From Actinostola sp. cb2023 (lineage: Eukaryota; Cnidaria; Anthozoa; Actiniaria; Actinostolidae): a DNA stretch of 64,000 nucleotides. The notes below the pieces were generated by a model. It searched no databases, was not told where the DNA came from, and was given only the letters and a program-made list of their open reading frames with translations. The position numbers and the translations under genes were made by a program. The first letter of the stretch is position 1. Every line of letters begins with the position of its first letter. The stretch is from contig JAUJYZ010000974.1 in the NCBI GenBank assembly GCA_033675265.1, positions 996,001 through 1,060,000 of the forward strand, read 5' to 3'. Positions 25,201 through 36,900 of the stretch are shown one piece after another.

Positions 25201-25581
25201 ACAAGGCACAAACTGCAACAAATGAAAACGAAACCTTGTCCAAGAACGTCCTGGAGTGAAAAGGAGTGTCTTGCATTTGAATTTCTTATAGATGCAATGC
25301 AATTTTCACATGGCATAACTTCATTCTCTGAAATCACGCCAGACATGGTAGAAGAGGAGTATCATAATCTGCAGCAATTCTGTGAAGGGAAAACGTTGTT
25401 GAAACCAATGTCACTGGATGATGTCAAGGAACACTTCAAGATTTTCTCAAGCAGTCTAGAAAGATTCAAAGCACTTTTGAGGAAGCAGACAGAAAAGCAT
25501 TGGAATCAGAGTATCAACCATGTTAGTTTGGACATCTTGGACACAAATCAGCTTGTTGTCATAGTTGAAAGTTCTGAGTAG
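19293..25581 (+). CDS. Transposase-derived OTU-like / CXC-domain protein
   Basis: Two coding exons, 19293-21615 and 24761-25581 (phase 1), give 1047 residues; function unknown. The ATG follows a likely 5' UTR intron. Region 95-195 resembles zinc-binding N-terminal modules of large transposon proteins (WWQAGLRISLTPRQL, LLHRTGFTKEL). Residues 265-515 resemble an RNase H-fold transposase core: LLMGHFFKAS where DHTFK is usual, LMPDCCKQ (D346), VKMDPHFAHRR, GCLSDIPPSSGAKYVKDL where a catalytic Glu is usual. Residues 668-840 look like an OTU protease split by the intron: VNDADGFFTALALGL lacks the catalytic Cys, and AVGYGSYYPV lacks the His. Residues 852-897 are a Cys-rich CXC domain (CRCG...CECFRSGEAC...CRCFNC). 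I infer a domesticated, non-catalytic DNA- or chromatin-binding protein. Domain names rest on pattern recognition alone. Confidence 0.75.
22515..24629. repeat. 18-bp minisatellite, about 117 copies, in the OTU-CXC gene intron
   Basis: The unit is TGTGGATATTGGGWTACC with W either T or A. It fills most of the 3.1-kb intron 21616-24760. Copies are nearly identical apart from the T/A switch and a few variants (tgtatatt, acttgtgg, atatcagg, and 17- or 19-bp units that shift frame near 23574, 23791, 23809 and 24078). Because 18 is a multiple of 3 it creates long ORFs with VDIGLP or GYLWIL repeats; these are artefacts. Intron sequence on either side (21700-22500) is ordinary AT-rich DNA with a 'gagaagagagggccctgggg' repeat-like piece near 22341. 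Confidence 0.95.
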
Positions 25582-26913
25582 AATGAAAAGTGTCAGGAAT
25601 GTTATGGTACTCAGTTTCATTCAGCTATCTATAACATTGTAACAGACATATCATTGCTTTTTAGAGGCATTTTATTGAAACAACAAAACTTCAATATTAT
25701 TTTGATTTGATAAATACATGTACCGGTATATTTATTGTGAAATATTTTTGACATATTTGAGTATTTTGTATGTACAGTATTTACATATATAACATGGAAA
25801 GTGAGTTACTTTTAGAATAGACTTTGTGTTTTGTTTTGTTTTAAATTATTGCTAACATGACCATGACATGAGAATATTATTATGATATGAGACCTCCATT
25901 CTGAGTTAATAACCTGTTTCATGTAATCATTATTTTGTTAGTGGCAAAACTGTGTTTGTTAAGGCAAAGACACACAGTTCAGCCATTGACTTGTGCACAG
26001 TATTGTACAATTTTAGGGTGTGTCCACCTTTGAAGATTTGTTGCAATATTGCAGCAGTAGAATGGCATTGTACTTCAATAGATTTGGGTTACAGCAATAT
26101 TGCAGTGGTAGACATACATTACTGTAAATCTTCTATTTAGCACCCGGGGAGGTCTTATTAGAAGAGGGGTGCTTAATAGAGAGGGGCGCTTATTTAATTT
26201 CCTAAACCAAACTCAGATTCTCTTACCATATTTCGTAAACAATATTATCAACTTAGTACGGAGAAACAAAGCCAATATGAAATGTAACACAATGGTATGT
26301 CAGATAATCGCTGAAATTAAGGTACAGTGTATACTAGTACATACACTGTAAAGACAAGAAAGCAGTATTTCAGAAACGCTATTCAGATCTCAATGTCAAC
26401 TTAGAGGGAGCACTTATTAGAGAGGGGCGCTTAGTACAAAACGGCTCCAAAGGGGGGTGCTTAATAGAGGGAGGCGCTTATTTGAGGGGGGCGCTTAATA
26501 GAAGACTTACGGTATGTACACTGCAATCAAATTGCCAGCAATCTATCTTGAACTGTGTTAGTGTCCTACACAGCCATTATTAGTGTCATCACACAACGCT
26601 CCCTTCCGTGACGACACTAATAATGGCTGTGTAGGAGACTACTAAGAACTGTGTGGCTTTGTTTACTAGTAATACCACATCTAGCACTAATACCAAATCT
26701 GGGTGACAACATAATGAAAGTTTTCTTTTGTGGAGAATTAGCCTCCTTGGCAGATGTTTTAGTTTGTTTGCTTTTCTCCCTTTTCTCTGGTGGGAGAAAA
26801 GCGAACCAACTAAAACGTCTGCAAAGGAGGCTAGTGGAAATTTAATGCAATTTTTCACTTGCATTAAAGGCCCTAGATTGGGATTCAAGTACCCAAATGC
26901 TACATTGGTTTTG
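25582..26913. other. Convergent spacer OTU-CXC / MED31, with MITEs
   Basis: No gene seen. It contains three small elements. At 26114-26518 the ends pair (TACTGTAAATCTTCTATT against TACCGTAAGTCTTCTATT) and the inside repeats 'gcttaatagag...ggggcgc' units. At 26560-26641 is an 80-bp foldback with arms CCTACACAGCCATTATTAGT. At about 26735-26850 is a foldback whose arms read 'agcctccttggcagatgtt' and its complement. The last probably lies in the MED31 3' UTR. Confidence 0.7.
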
Positions 26914-27859
26914 TTATCTTGAAGTGGGTTCATCTCCAGGTGTCTGTACTTGTGATGGCATACGCATTCTCTTCCTTGAGTAATACTGCCAGTGAAGGAT
27001 CTGCTGTTCATCAATGAACTTAGCACATGGTGGATTTACTAGTTCTCGTCTAAAGTGTTCATACTGGAGCAATTCCAGGAAGTGCAGACATTGAGGGTAT
27101 CTGGAAAAATCAAATAGAGGAAAGTTAAATTACTGGAAATGAAGGATTTTTTATGATTTTGAAAGAGGTTAATAACTTACTTCAGATATTTTGCATATTC
27201 AGGTTTTTTCCAATAAAGCAGATATTTTATATAATTAATGAAACTCTTTTCCTTCAAGTAGCCTCTTTGTGCAAGAACTATAAAGGTGATAAAACAACAA
27301 TGAATACAATGCTTTACAACAATGTCTGTCATATAAAAAATGCATGTCTATTTATAATAATAATAATAATATTTGCTTGGAGACAAGGAAAAGAAACTTC
27401 TATGTACATATACATATTTGCCACTTCCACATTAACCCATAAATCATAATACACTTCGTTTGCCCCCCACATTTTGCATAAACTATTGTTTTCAATTTCT
27501 CTTGGGAACATGCAGTCTAACCAAGAGACATTGAAAACAATAGTTGATGCAAAACTTGGGGGCAAACAAAGTGTATTATGGGTGATGTAAATGCAGTGAA
27601 TAGAGTGGATTAACCCGATAAAATTGTCTTACAATTCAAGTAGTAAGGGTTTCCAAGACACTGTACAAATTCTAATTCCACTTGAAATCTTGTCCTTGCA
27701 TTCTCATCTGACACTATAAAACCAATTATAATTAACACATACTTTAAGCTACATCCTTAAGCTACACAACTATGATATTGTAACACAAATCGCTGTTCGT
27801 TTACCTTCATTAAATGAGCCTTGACTGAAAGAGCTTTTACTCCCACTAGCGGACGCCAT
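26914..27859 (-). CDS. MED31: Mediator complex subunit 31 (SOH1)
   Basis: Middle-module subunit of the Mediator coactivator of RNA polymerase II, nuclear. Four exons: 27859-27805, 27713-27633, 27277-27181, 27100-26914, phases 1, 1 and 2, giving 139 residues (human 131). The conserved core is intact: [83 protein letters not shown]. The N-terminus is Ser/Gly-rich and the C-terminal tail short and polar. Intron 2 holds a MITE (27443-27582). It is head to head with EIF4H; the ATGs are 82 bp apart. Confidence 0.95.
27443..27582. mobile_element. Foldback MITE in MED31 intron 2
   Basis: Arms starting CATAATACACTTCGTTTGCC (left) and ending in the reverse complement, about 60 bp each with few mismatches around a short loop containing 'gggaacatgcagt'. 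About 140 bp, no coding capacity. Confidence 0.8.
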
Positions 27860-27941
27860 TTTGGATTGGTGTTTACAGCCGCTGTCCCTGTGCTCGTGGT
27901 CGTGTATTCGAGTATTATGGTCTGTATTCTCAACCTCCAAC
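27860..27941. promoter_or_regulatory. 82-bp bidirectional promoter MED31 / EIF4H
   Basis: Both start codons sit at the edges of this spacer and both are embedded in YY1-like sequence: CCAAAATGGCGTCC for MED31 (minus) and CCAACATGGCGGAAG for EIF4H (plus). 5' UTRs must be very short or the transcripts must overlap at their 5' ends. Confidence 0.6.
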
Positions 27942-30900
27942 ATGGCGGAAGAATTTGGACCACGTTATGGGAACAGAGGAGGAGGTTTTTACGATAACTT
28001 TGGTGGGGAAAGCCGGTGAGTCATTTATACAGCTTAAGACCTTCACGAAACCCAGTGTCACATGTTGAAATCTCATCGCAAGTCTTTGTTTTAGAGGTGA
28101 CCGTGGAGGCCCTAGACAAACCCGTCGACCCGCTGCTCCTTTCCCGACCGAGCCTCCATTTACTGCTTATGTAGGGAATCTTCCACCCACGACCATTCAA
28201 GGAGACCTGGATAGGATATTTGAAGGTTTAAAGGTATGCTATCGATAGGAAATGTGGCTGCGTTGGTTGTTTTTGGACTGGAGTTTTCTTTGCTCATCAA
28301 ACATTCTTTGTGTCGTGCGACTACCAGTTCAGCGCGTGTGGATTCACATGATCATTCAGGTGTTCTGTTTCTTGGCGCTCTGTTTGTCAGTATTGTGGCT
28401 TCTCCTACGCGATGTATTGACGATTCTCTTTCCTGCTATATAGCAATAATCTCAATGCCATGTAAACTTAAATAAGTGAAGCTGTGTTTTGGCTTGGATA
28501 GATTATCTTTGATCTACTCAAATGACTGTATTGATATTTTGAATTTTTTAATTATAAAGATACATAGAAACCCTAATCCCAAAATTGGAGTAAACTACTG
28601 AGTTTCTTCAGTGATTAATGATGAGACCATTCTTTCAGATTCGAAGCATACGCTTGGTAAGAGATAGGGAGAGCGACAAATTCAAAGGTAATTATCATAT
28701 CATTAACTTGATTAGTTGATAGTTGTTCCGCTTCACTTCACTATCATCAACTTTTATAACACCATATCATAAAGCTCTATTTTGGAAATTAGTACTTTGT
28801 TGGAGTCAAATACATCAACTGCAAGAGTATTTACTAATAAAAACTATCTATCTATCTTAACTTTGAAACATTGAAGTAAATTTAGTGCTTTTTTACACTG
28901 GGAGTAACTTCACAATACCCCGCCGATTGAAAGCACTCCCCTAGAAACTCATGTGCCTACAGATCTAAGCTCTTTCTAAGGAATTCTACGCACCTACGAG
29001 GCTACGCACCTAGTGGCCTATGCAACCTATGTGCCTACTTGCCTAACCCTATGTGCCTACGTGGCCTACATGTAGGCGCATTACTAATAAATACACTTTT
29101 TGTGCAGGGTATTCTACAGTTATGCCTTACACTGTGCTAAAGTTTCATTCTACACACTTGTGTGATTGATATACAACAAGTTTAACCACTAGTTCCTGTC
29201 AGTTTGATTTTGAAATATGAAGTTGAATGTTTTAAAATACCATACAATTATTTTCTTATTATTATTACTAGCAGTTAAATGGATTTTAACAATAAGGACA
29301 GAACTATGTGTAAATTGAAGGCATTTATTATTATTATTATTATTAAGAAGAATATATATTTATTTTTCATTGTCTTTTCTTTATGTTCTTTATTGTAAAA
29401 AGCATAGAGACATTGTGTATGCATTTTTAAGAAATAAATTATTATTATTATTACTATTATTATTAGTATTATTATTATACCATTAATTACTAGCTGTAAG
29501 TATTCTGTATGTGTATTTATAAAATAACATACAAGTGCAATATAACACATGTGCTAATTGGCAGAAAACCATGTTTGTATCCTAAACAACTGTTGTTTGG
29601 TCTATTCAGTATCAAAATTTGAAGGATGATGTTCCTGGAATAGTGAAAGTTGGAATTCTTCAAAGCAATTTCTGAATGTGTTCTCTAAAGTCTCGATGTC
29701 ATGTTCTTTACTGAGAAATACAATGTACATGTTGTAGTTCAATATGGATTCTGGTACAATTTGTTTTGAACTGGTACAATTTGTTTTGAACTGGTACAAT
29801 TTGTTTTGAACTGGTACAATCTGGCATTCTTAAAAGGGATTTTATTTTGGGGACTCATTAAAAAAACAGGGGCTTGGATTATTTTAGGGGTTCTCAAAAG
29901 AACTAGACGACTTCCTGGCACCCACCCCTCCCTTCATTCTTTCCCTACCTACCCCTCCTTTCCTTTCCTGTCTGCCTACATTAATTATGTCTAGATGTCT
30001 ATTTACCATATTAACATATTTTTTTCAATTTTTGTCTTACCTTGTCTGGGACTCGAACTCCGAACTCTGACTGTAGACCAGCGTTGACCAGCGCATTAAC
30101 CAACTATGCCATTGAGGATTACGATGTCGGATTAGCATCACAGTTACATTTTATTAATGTTATTCATTTTCTATTACGTCATTATGTCATTTAAATTCAC
30201 GCATGCGCGCTAGATCAAAACGTGGACTTGGCAAAATGGCGGATCACGAACCATGGGTTGATCGTGAGGATTTCTAACGAGAAATAACAACCTGAAACAG
30301 GAAACTAAAAGTAAAAATTCGCATGTGATTTTCGTACTTGAAGACACATGTTATGAAAAGGCAAAGAAATTCCTAAACCGTCAAAGCGTACCTGTCTTGT
30401 TCTATAGTGGTGCCTGGTTCAATTCACGGACCGGGCGCGAGTTGAGTTGTCAGCCGGTTCGTTCTCTCCCTTGCTTTGAGGAATTTTCTCCGGGTACTCC
30501 GGCTTTCCTCCCTCGGTAAAAACGAACTAGTGAGATGAGTGTTGGGTGTACAGAATATATAATGTAGTAAGAAGTGAGTGTGAGAGTCTTGTCCCCACTA
30601 GCCATACTGATATCAACACTTGACACGTTAAACATGATATTTATTTATTTATTTTACTAGTAGCTGTATTCACATCAACGAGTGCCTGTATTGCTCTCTA
30701 GTAGAACGAAGTAGGTTGTATTCACGTCAACGTGTCGACGCTTCCCTGTCTTGCTCTCTAGTAGAACGAAGCAGCTTGTATTCACGTCAACACGTACTCG
30801 AACGTACATGTACCTGTCTTGCTCTCATAGTATAGTAGAACGAAGCAGCTTGTATTCACGTCAACACGTACTCGAACGTACATGTACCTGTCTTGCTCTA

Positions 30901-33900
30901 TAGTAGAACGAAGCAGAATGTATTCATTCCTACCAAGTCTACCCCAATACTAACCCTAAACATAACCCCAAGGTACTTGATTACTATATAGCAATCAAAT
31001 ACAAAGTCTTCCCTATCCCTAACCCTAAACCTAACCCCAAGGTACTTCATGATTATAATAAAATACAAAGTCTTCCCCAATACTAACCCTAGGCCAAGAG
31101 AATGAAAGTCATAGATTTGCGTCCGGACAATTTTGAAAACAGATGAGGCTTTTTTTAATTATTCATTATTCATTATAACGCAAGTACAAGGTCTTTATTG
31201 AATATGAAGTGTTTTTACATCGTTTATGCACCCCTGCCCGGAGCGGGGGTTTGGGCCCACTTTGGGGGGTGGTTGTGGATCACTTTGGCTTGCCGTAACT
31301 CCACTCCATTTTGTTGGATTTTCAAAATTTAAACTTTGAAAATCAGCAGGCAGGCATACCAGTTGTTGTGAGTGTAAATAAGAACAATGTCGGTGTTTTA
31401 ACTACCTTTTACGAGTCAATCGTCTTTTCACGAATGTATCTTAAAATTTCGAGCTAATTTGCATATTCACGTGCCGAACGTTTTATTTTGAAACCAAAAA
31501 ATATTTTTTTCTTGATTTGTAGCCTTCCAATACCCATCATATTATATAGGTCATAAATAACAAAGAAAGCATCTTGTCTAAAATGGTAAGTTTTTGAAAA
31601 TCCAACGAAATCGAGCGGAAAGTGATCCAGATTTCTATAAATTTCCGCTCGCACGTTTATAAATATTTGTCCCAATTCAAAATGGTGGACGAAAGCGTGA
31701 AGTGTGAGGTAAAAAAATGCCAACTAGATGTGTTGAGGTCAGTGTTGTCTAATGTCTCTTTCGGATCAGTGGCTTTTCTGGTGTGGATGATTTGGAACTT
31801 ACATTTGGGTGATGAAGTGCCTTTTTGTGCAAATAATGATTTTTTTTGTAAATAATGAAAGTTTTCGGCAGTAGCTTTCGGTCATGCGGGCGGTGGACGC
31901 AAATCTATGACTTTCATTCTCTTGGCCTAAACCTAACCCCAAGGTACTTCATGTTGTACCAGTTCAAAACAAATAAGCCACTTCACGCTTTCGTCCGCCA
32001 TTTTGAATTGGGGCAAACGCGTGGGAATTTATAGAAATCTGGATCACTTTGACTTGCCGTAACTCCTCTCGATTTCGTTGGATTTTCAAAAACTTACCAT
32101 TTTAGAAAAGATGTGTTCTTTGTTATTTATGACCTATAATATGATGGATATTGGAAGGCTACAATTCGAGAAAAAATGATTTTGTTTTCAAAATAAAACG
32201 TTCAGCACGTGAATATGCAAATTAGCTCGAAATATTAAGATGCATTCGTGAAAAGAAGATTGACTCGTAAAAGATAGTTAAAACAGCTATATTGGTCTTA
32301 TCTTCAGGCCGACAACTGGCATGCATGCCTGCTGATTATCGATGTTTAAATTTTGAAAATCCAACAAAATCGAGCGGAGTTATGGCAAGTCAAAGCGATC
32401 CAGATTTCTATCAATTCCCGCGCGTTTGCCCCAATTCAAAATGGCGGACGAAAGCGTGAAGTGGCTTATTGTACCAGTTCAAAACAAATTGTACCAGTTC
32501 AAAACAAATTGTACCGGTACAAAACCAAATTGTACCAGAATCCATATTGAACTACAACATACATACCGTATTTCCTTAAACTAGACGCTCTTCTAGCGTG
32601 AAGTCACGCTTCTAACTGAAATGTAGCCTATTTGAACTAAGTGCGATCGTTGCGTGACTCGGTAGAAGATCCTTTCCTTGCAATTTCAGTACTGATTTCG
32701 CAAACTCGGCAAATCATGAATGACGATGACATAGTTTATTTGGTACCATAAATATATCCATACAAATACAAATAGCGTATACATAAACTAGACATCACAG
32801 AGTGATTAAACAGTGTTTGGATGAAGTGTAAATATGGGTTTAGGTATCTCAGCTCGGTGTCCGGCGAAAACCTCACAACTGTTCTCTTCACTGCATGCAT
32901 GTATCATCAACTCACTTCTATTCGTTCTAAGTTCTGAAGATCTCTAAACCCTTTGCAGTACTAGTAATGGATTGATAAATCCATATCTCTATGAATTATT
33001 GTGGTTATTTTGAAAACAATACGACATACCAGCTGTAACCTTCCTCCCGAACTGCTAACAAGGTTTGTGAAGAAACCATGTTGTTTACGGAGCCTTTGGT
33101 GATTATGGATGACTCGGTAGAACATGCTTTCTTTGTAAAATCGATTTCACAAACTCAGTGAATCATAGAAAGGACAATGACAATAGTTTATTTGGTGCCA
33201 TAAATATATCCATACCAAATACAAATATAAGCTTAAATAAACTAGACATCGCAGCGTGACTCGGCGAACAATCATGCACAATATTTCCTGCCGATTCTGG
33301 GCATTCAAATCAGTGATTTACTTATACAACAATTTCAAAATTCAGCAAAATAAAGATCTATCAGTGTTATAAGCTTACCACAACACACAATTACAGCGGT
33401 ACAAAGTATAGAAGACATTTGACTTCGTTTAGATTTCAATCTTGTGTCACGGTTAAGTGCGATACTCATGTGTGATATTGATAGCATATTTATCTTCTAA
33501 CTTCTCGCATTTTGCTTTGATCCCCATTATTTCATCATTTAACTCAACATGTGAAGTCATTTGAGCGATATTTGAGTTGTTTTGAGCAATATTTGTTTGT
33601 GAAGAATGGCTCATGTCGATCAGAGCCTTCGGTAATTATCTGAGCGGTCGGCACAGGGCGCATGCGCTGTAGAACCCAGTTTGTGATCTGAAGCCAAAGA
33701 AGAATATGAACGAATCTCATTTTTAGAGTCGGGTCTTCCACAGGAAGCCCGACTAATAAACGCCTCCCTCCAATAAACAACCCTCCCCTCCCCCTTCAGG
33801 AGAAAAAAACGTTAATATACGCCTCCCTCTTTTAAACACCCCCTTCTAATAAATGCCCCCCATAGAGGACGCCTCCCCATAGAGGGGCATTTATTAGAGA

Positions 33901-36900
33901 CACCCACTCAAAAGGGAACGTTTATTAGAGACACCCACTCGAAAGGGGGCGTTTATTAGAGACACCCACTCGAAAGGGGGCGTTTATTAGAGACACCCAC
34001 TCGAAAGGGGGCGTTTATTAGAGACACCCACTCGAAAGGGAACGTTTATTAGAGACACCCACTCGAAGGGGGGCGTTTATTAGAGACACCCACTCGAAAG
34101 GGGGCGTTTATTAGAGACACCCACTCGAAAGGGGGTGTTTATTAGAATAGACACGAAAAACAAACACTGACATTGAAAGATTCCTGTTTTTATTCTTTAA
34201 ATGTCTACAACTCACTCATTGCTGCTTATGTTTTTTATCGTATTGTTTATGACTCAGGAAACGTTTCCGAGACAAAATTTGGAGTTTCAAAATATACGCC
34301 CCCTCTAATTAACGCCCCCTCTAATTAACGCTAAAACTTCAAATTTTAAATAAACACCCCTGGCATTTATTTGAGGAAATACGGTATTCTAACTCCATCA
34401 AACTAATTCACATGTGATATTTCTCATATACAGGATTCTCTTATGTGGAATTTGACACTGTAGAATCCTTACAAAATGCCTTGGAATTTGATGGCTGTGT
34501 GAGTATATAATACCAGAGTTTATTTTAGGCCTTGCCCTTGGAGCATCAGGGCATGTATAATATTCATGGCAAAAATGTCCTGATTCTGATTGGCTAAAAT
34601 CAGTACAATTAAACATTGATTTGCACTGAATTACACGGAAATTTGCACTGCAGTGCAAACTACAATTTGTTCATGAATATTATTAACTACTTAATACCGA
34701 GCGCGATGTTAATACAGGGAAATATCAGACCCAGGTCTTGACAGTACAGCCATAAGCAAGGTTTGTACAGGTCTTGACAGAACAGACCAAGCCATAAGCA
34801 AGGTTTGTACAGGTCTTGACAGAACAGACCAAGCCATAAGCAAGGTTTGTACAGGTCTTGACAGAACAGACCAAGCCATAAGAAAGGTTTGTACACGTCT
34901 TGACAGCACAGACCAAGCCATAAGCAAGGTTTGTACAGGTCTTGACAGCACAGACCAAGCCATAAGCAAGGTTTGTACAGGTCTTGACAGAACAGACCAA
35001 GCCATAAGAAAGGTTTGTACACGTCTTGACAGCACAGACCAAGCCATAAGCAAGGTTTGTACAGGTCTTGACAGAACAGACCAAGCCATAAGCAAGGTTT
35101 GTACAGGTCTTGACAGCACAGACCAAGCCATAAGCAAGGTTTGTACAGGTCTTGACAGCACAGACCAAGCCATAAGCAAGGTTTGTACAGGTCTTGACAG
35201 CACAGACCAAGCCATAAGCAAGGTTTGTACAGGTCTTGACAGCACAGACCAAGCCATAAGCAAGGTTTGTACAGGTCTTGACAGCACAGACCAAGCCATA
35301 GGCAAGGTTTGTACAGGTCTTGACAGAACAGACCAAGCCATAAGCAAGGTTTGTACAGGTCTTGACAGCACAGACCAAGCCATAAGCAAGGTTTGTACAG
35401 GTCTTGACAGCACAGACCAAGCCATAAGCAAGGTTTGTACAGGTCTTGACAGCACAGACCAAGCCATAAGCAAGGTTTGTACAGGTCTTGACAGAACAAA
35501 CCAAGCCATAGGCAAGGTTTGTACAGGTCTGATATTGTCCTGTACTGATCGTTGAGCAAGTGACTCAGGTTATTAAGTTTTTTATTATATGGCATTTTTA
35601 ATTGAGGAGAGGGTAATCACCCACTGGCATTACCAGAGAATCTTGCCTGCTAAACAACCAATCAGATCACGTGATTTTACCAGAAGTAACTTATGCCAGA
35701 TAATAATAATGGGTAATCTTATGGTTTTCTCATGTACATGTAATTTAGGGTTAATTTCATTTCTTCTTCTTCTTAGTATATAGAAGGATCTACAAGACCA
35801 CTAAGGGTGAATGTAGCAGAGCAAAGGAAAGATAAAGACAAAGACAGAGGCAGAGGAAGGGGAGCGCGTAGGGGAGGCGGCTTTGGTGGCCAATCAGAAA
35901 GAGGAGGTAAATCATTGACAAGATTTAGCAAATACTTTCAGTTGGTACATTGTTTGTAGCTTTTGTTGGCAATTCTACAATGTGTTATTGAGAAATTCTG
36001 TTATTTCATATAGGTTTTGATGACAGAGGTGGAAGATTTGGAGGTTAGTTCTACTCTACATGTATATACTATACACTAGTTACTAAAACTAGGGCCAGTG
36101 TCTTGGCCAGGTCAGGGCAGGGATGGAACAATGGGATGGGACAAGGGGATGGGATAGCAAGGTGGGAGTAGGTGAAAGGAAACGTTTACAAACTAAGGCC
36201 TTGTACACACTAATCCGTTTTTGAAAACCTCTGTTTTCGGTCAAAGAAAACAGATAAAAAGCTCACTGCATCTACACTAGCGTTTTCACATCGTTTTTGA
36301 CAATCCACACTCTGCTCGGACATTTTTTCTGTTCATTGTGCATGCTCCAGTAGTGCCAGCGATACTATCGGCTATTCCGCCATTTTGAATACTGGTTGCT
36401 TGTGGGAAACTGGGGCTGAGTTGTGATGTAGAGTTTCTGAAAAGCTCTGGTTGTGACATAAGCGTTTCTAAAAAGCTCTGATTTTGCCGTCCACACTAAA
36501 ACAATAGACCTGTGTTTTCAAAAGTCTCCACTTTGGAAGTAATGTTTAAAGGCCGACAATGAGGACTGGATGGGGTTTCAAGTCCGAGGCGAAGCCGAGG
36601 CGAACATGTTACTTGTGTCTAAGTTTAATTTGAAATAGTATTTCCTGTCAGAAATTAAGTTATTCATTTATATGATATTTCTATTTCAAGGACTTGAACT
36701 GATATTTCCAGTCCTAGGACTTGAAATTATATTTCAAAGTACTCTAGAGTGGACTTTCCAGGGTATCCAGGTCCATCATGTGACCAAATTGAGGGCACCT
36801 GGTTGGCTGTTTACCTCGTGAATAATTAATGAGTTTTTGAAAGCATTTTCAAAAACCTCCATTTTCATACTAAGATAAACATCTCCATTTTCGATTATTT

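Larger units (their letters stand above)
29735..32563. mobile_element. Possible composite element with inverted ends, EIF4H intron 3
   Basis: The left segment 29735-29820 ('tgttgtagttcaatatgg', then four copies of a 20-bp unit TGGTACAATTTGTTTTGAAC) recurs in inverted orientation at 32470-32563. These could be the termini of one 2.8-kb element into which the tRNA-like unit and the two TIR elements inside later inserted, or simply two inverted copies of a shorter repeat. No coding sequence supports autonomy. Confidence 0.4.

Noticed and set aside
30948..31090. Interstitial telomere tract
   Set aside because: Only a few AACCCTAA-like units mixed with other sequence; not a continuous TTAGGG array.
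34687..35595. Three overlapping minus-strand ORFs of 259-302 codons
   Set aside because: A 42-bp tandem repeat in an EIF4H intron; all three frames of the strand are open.
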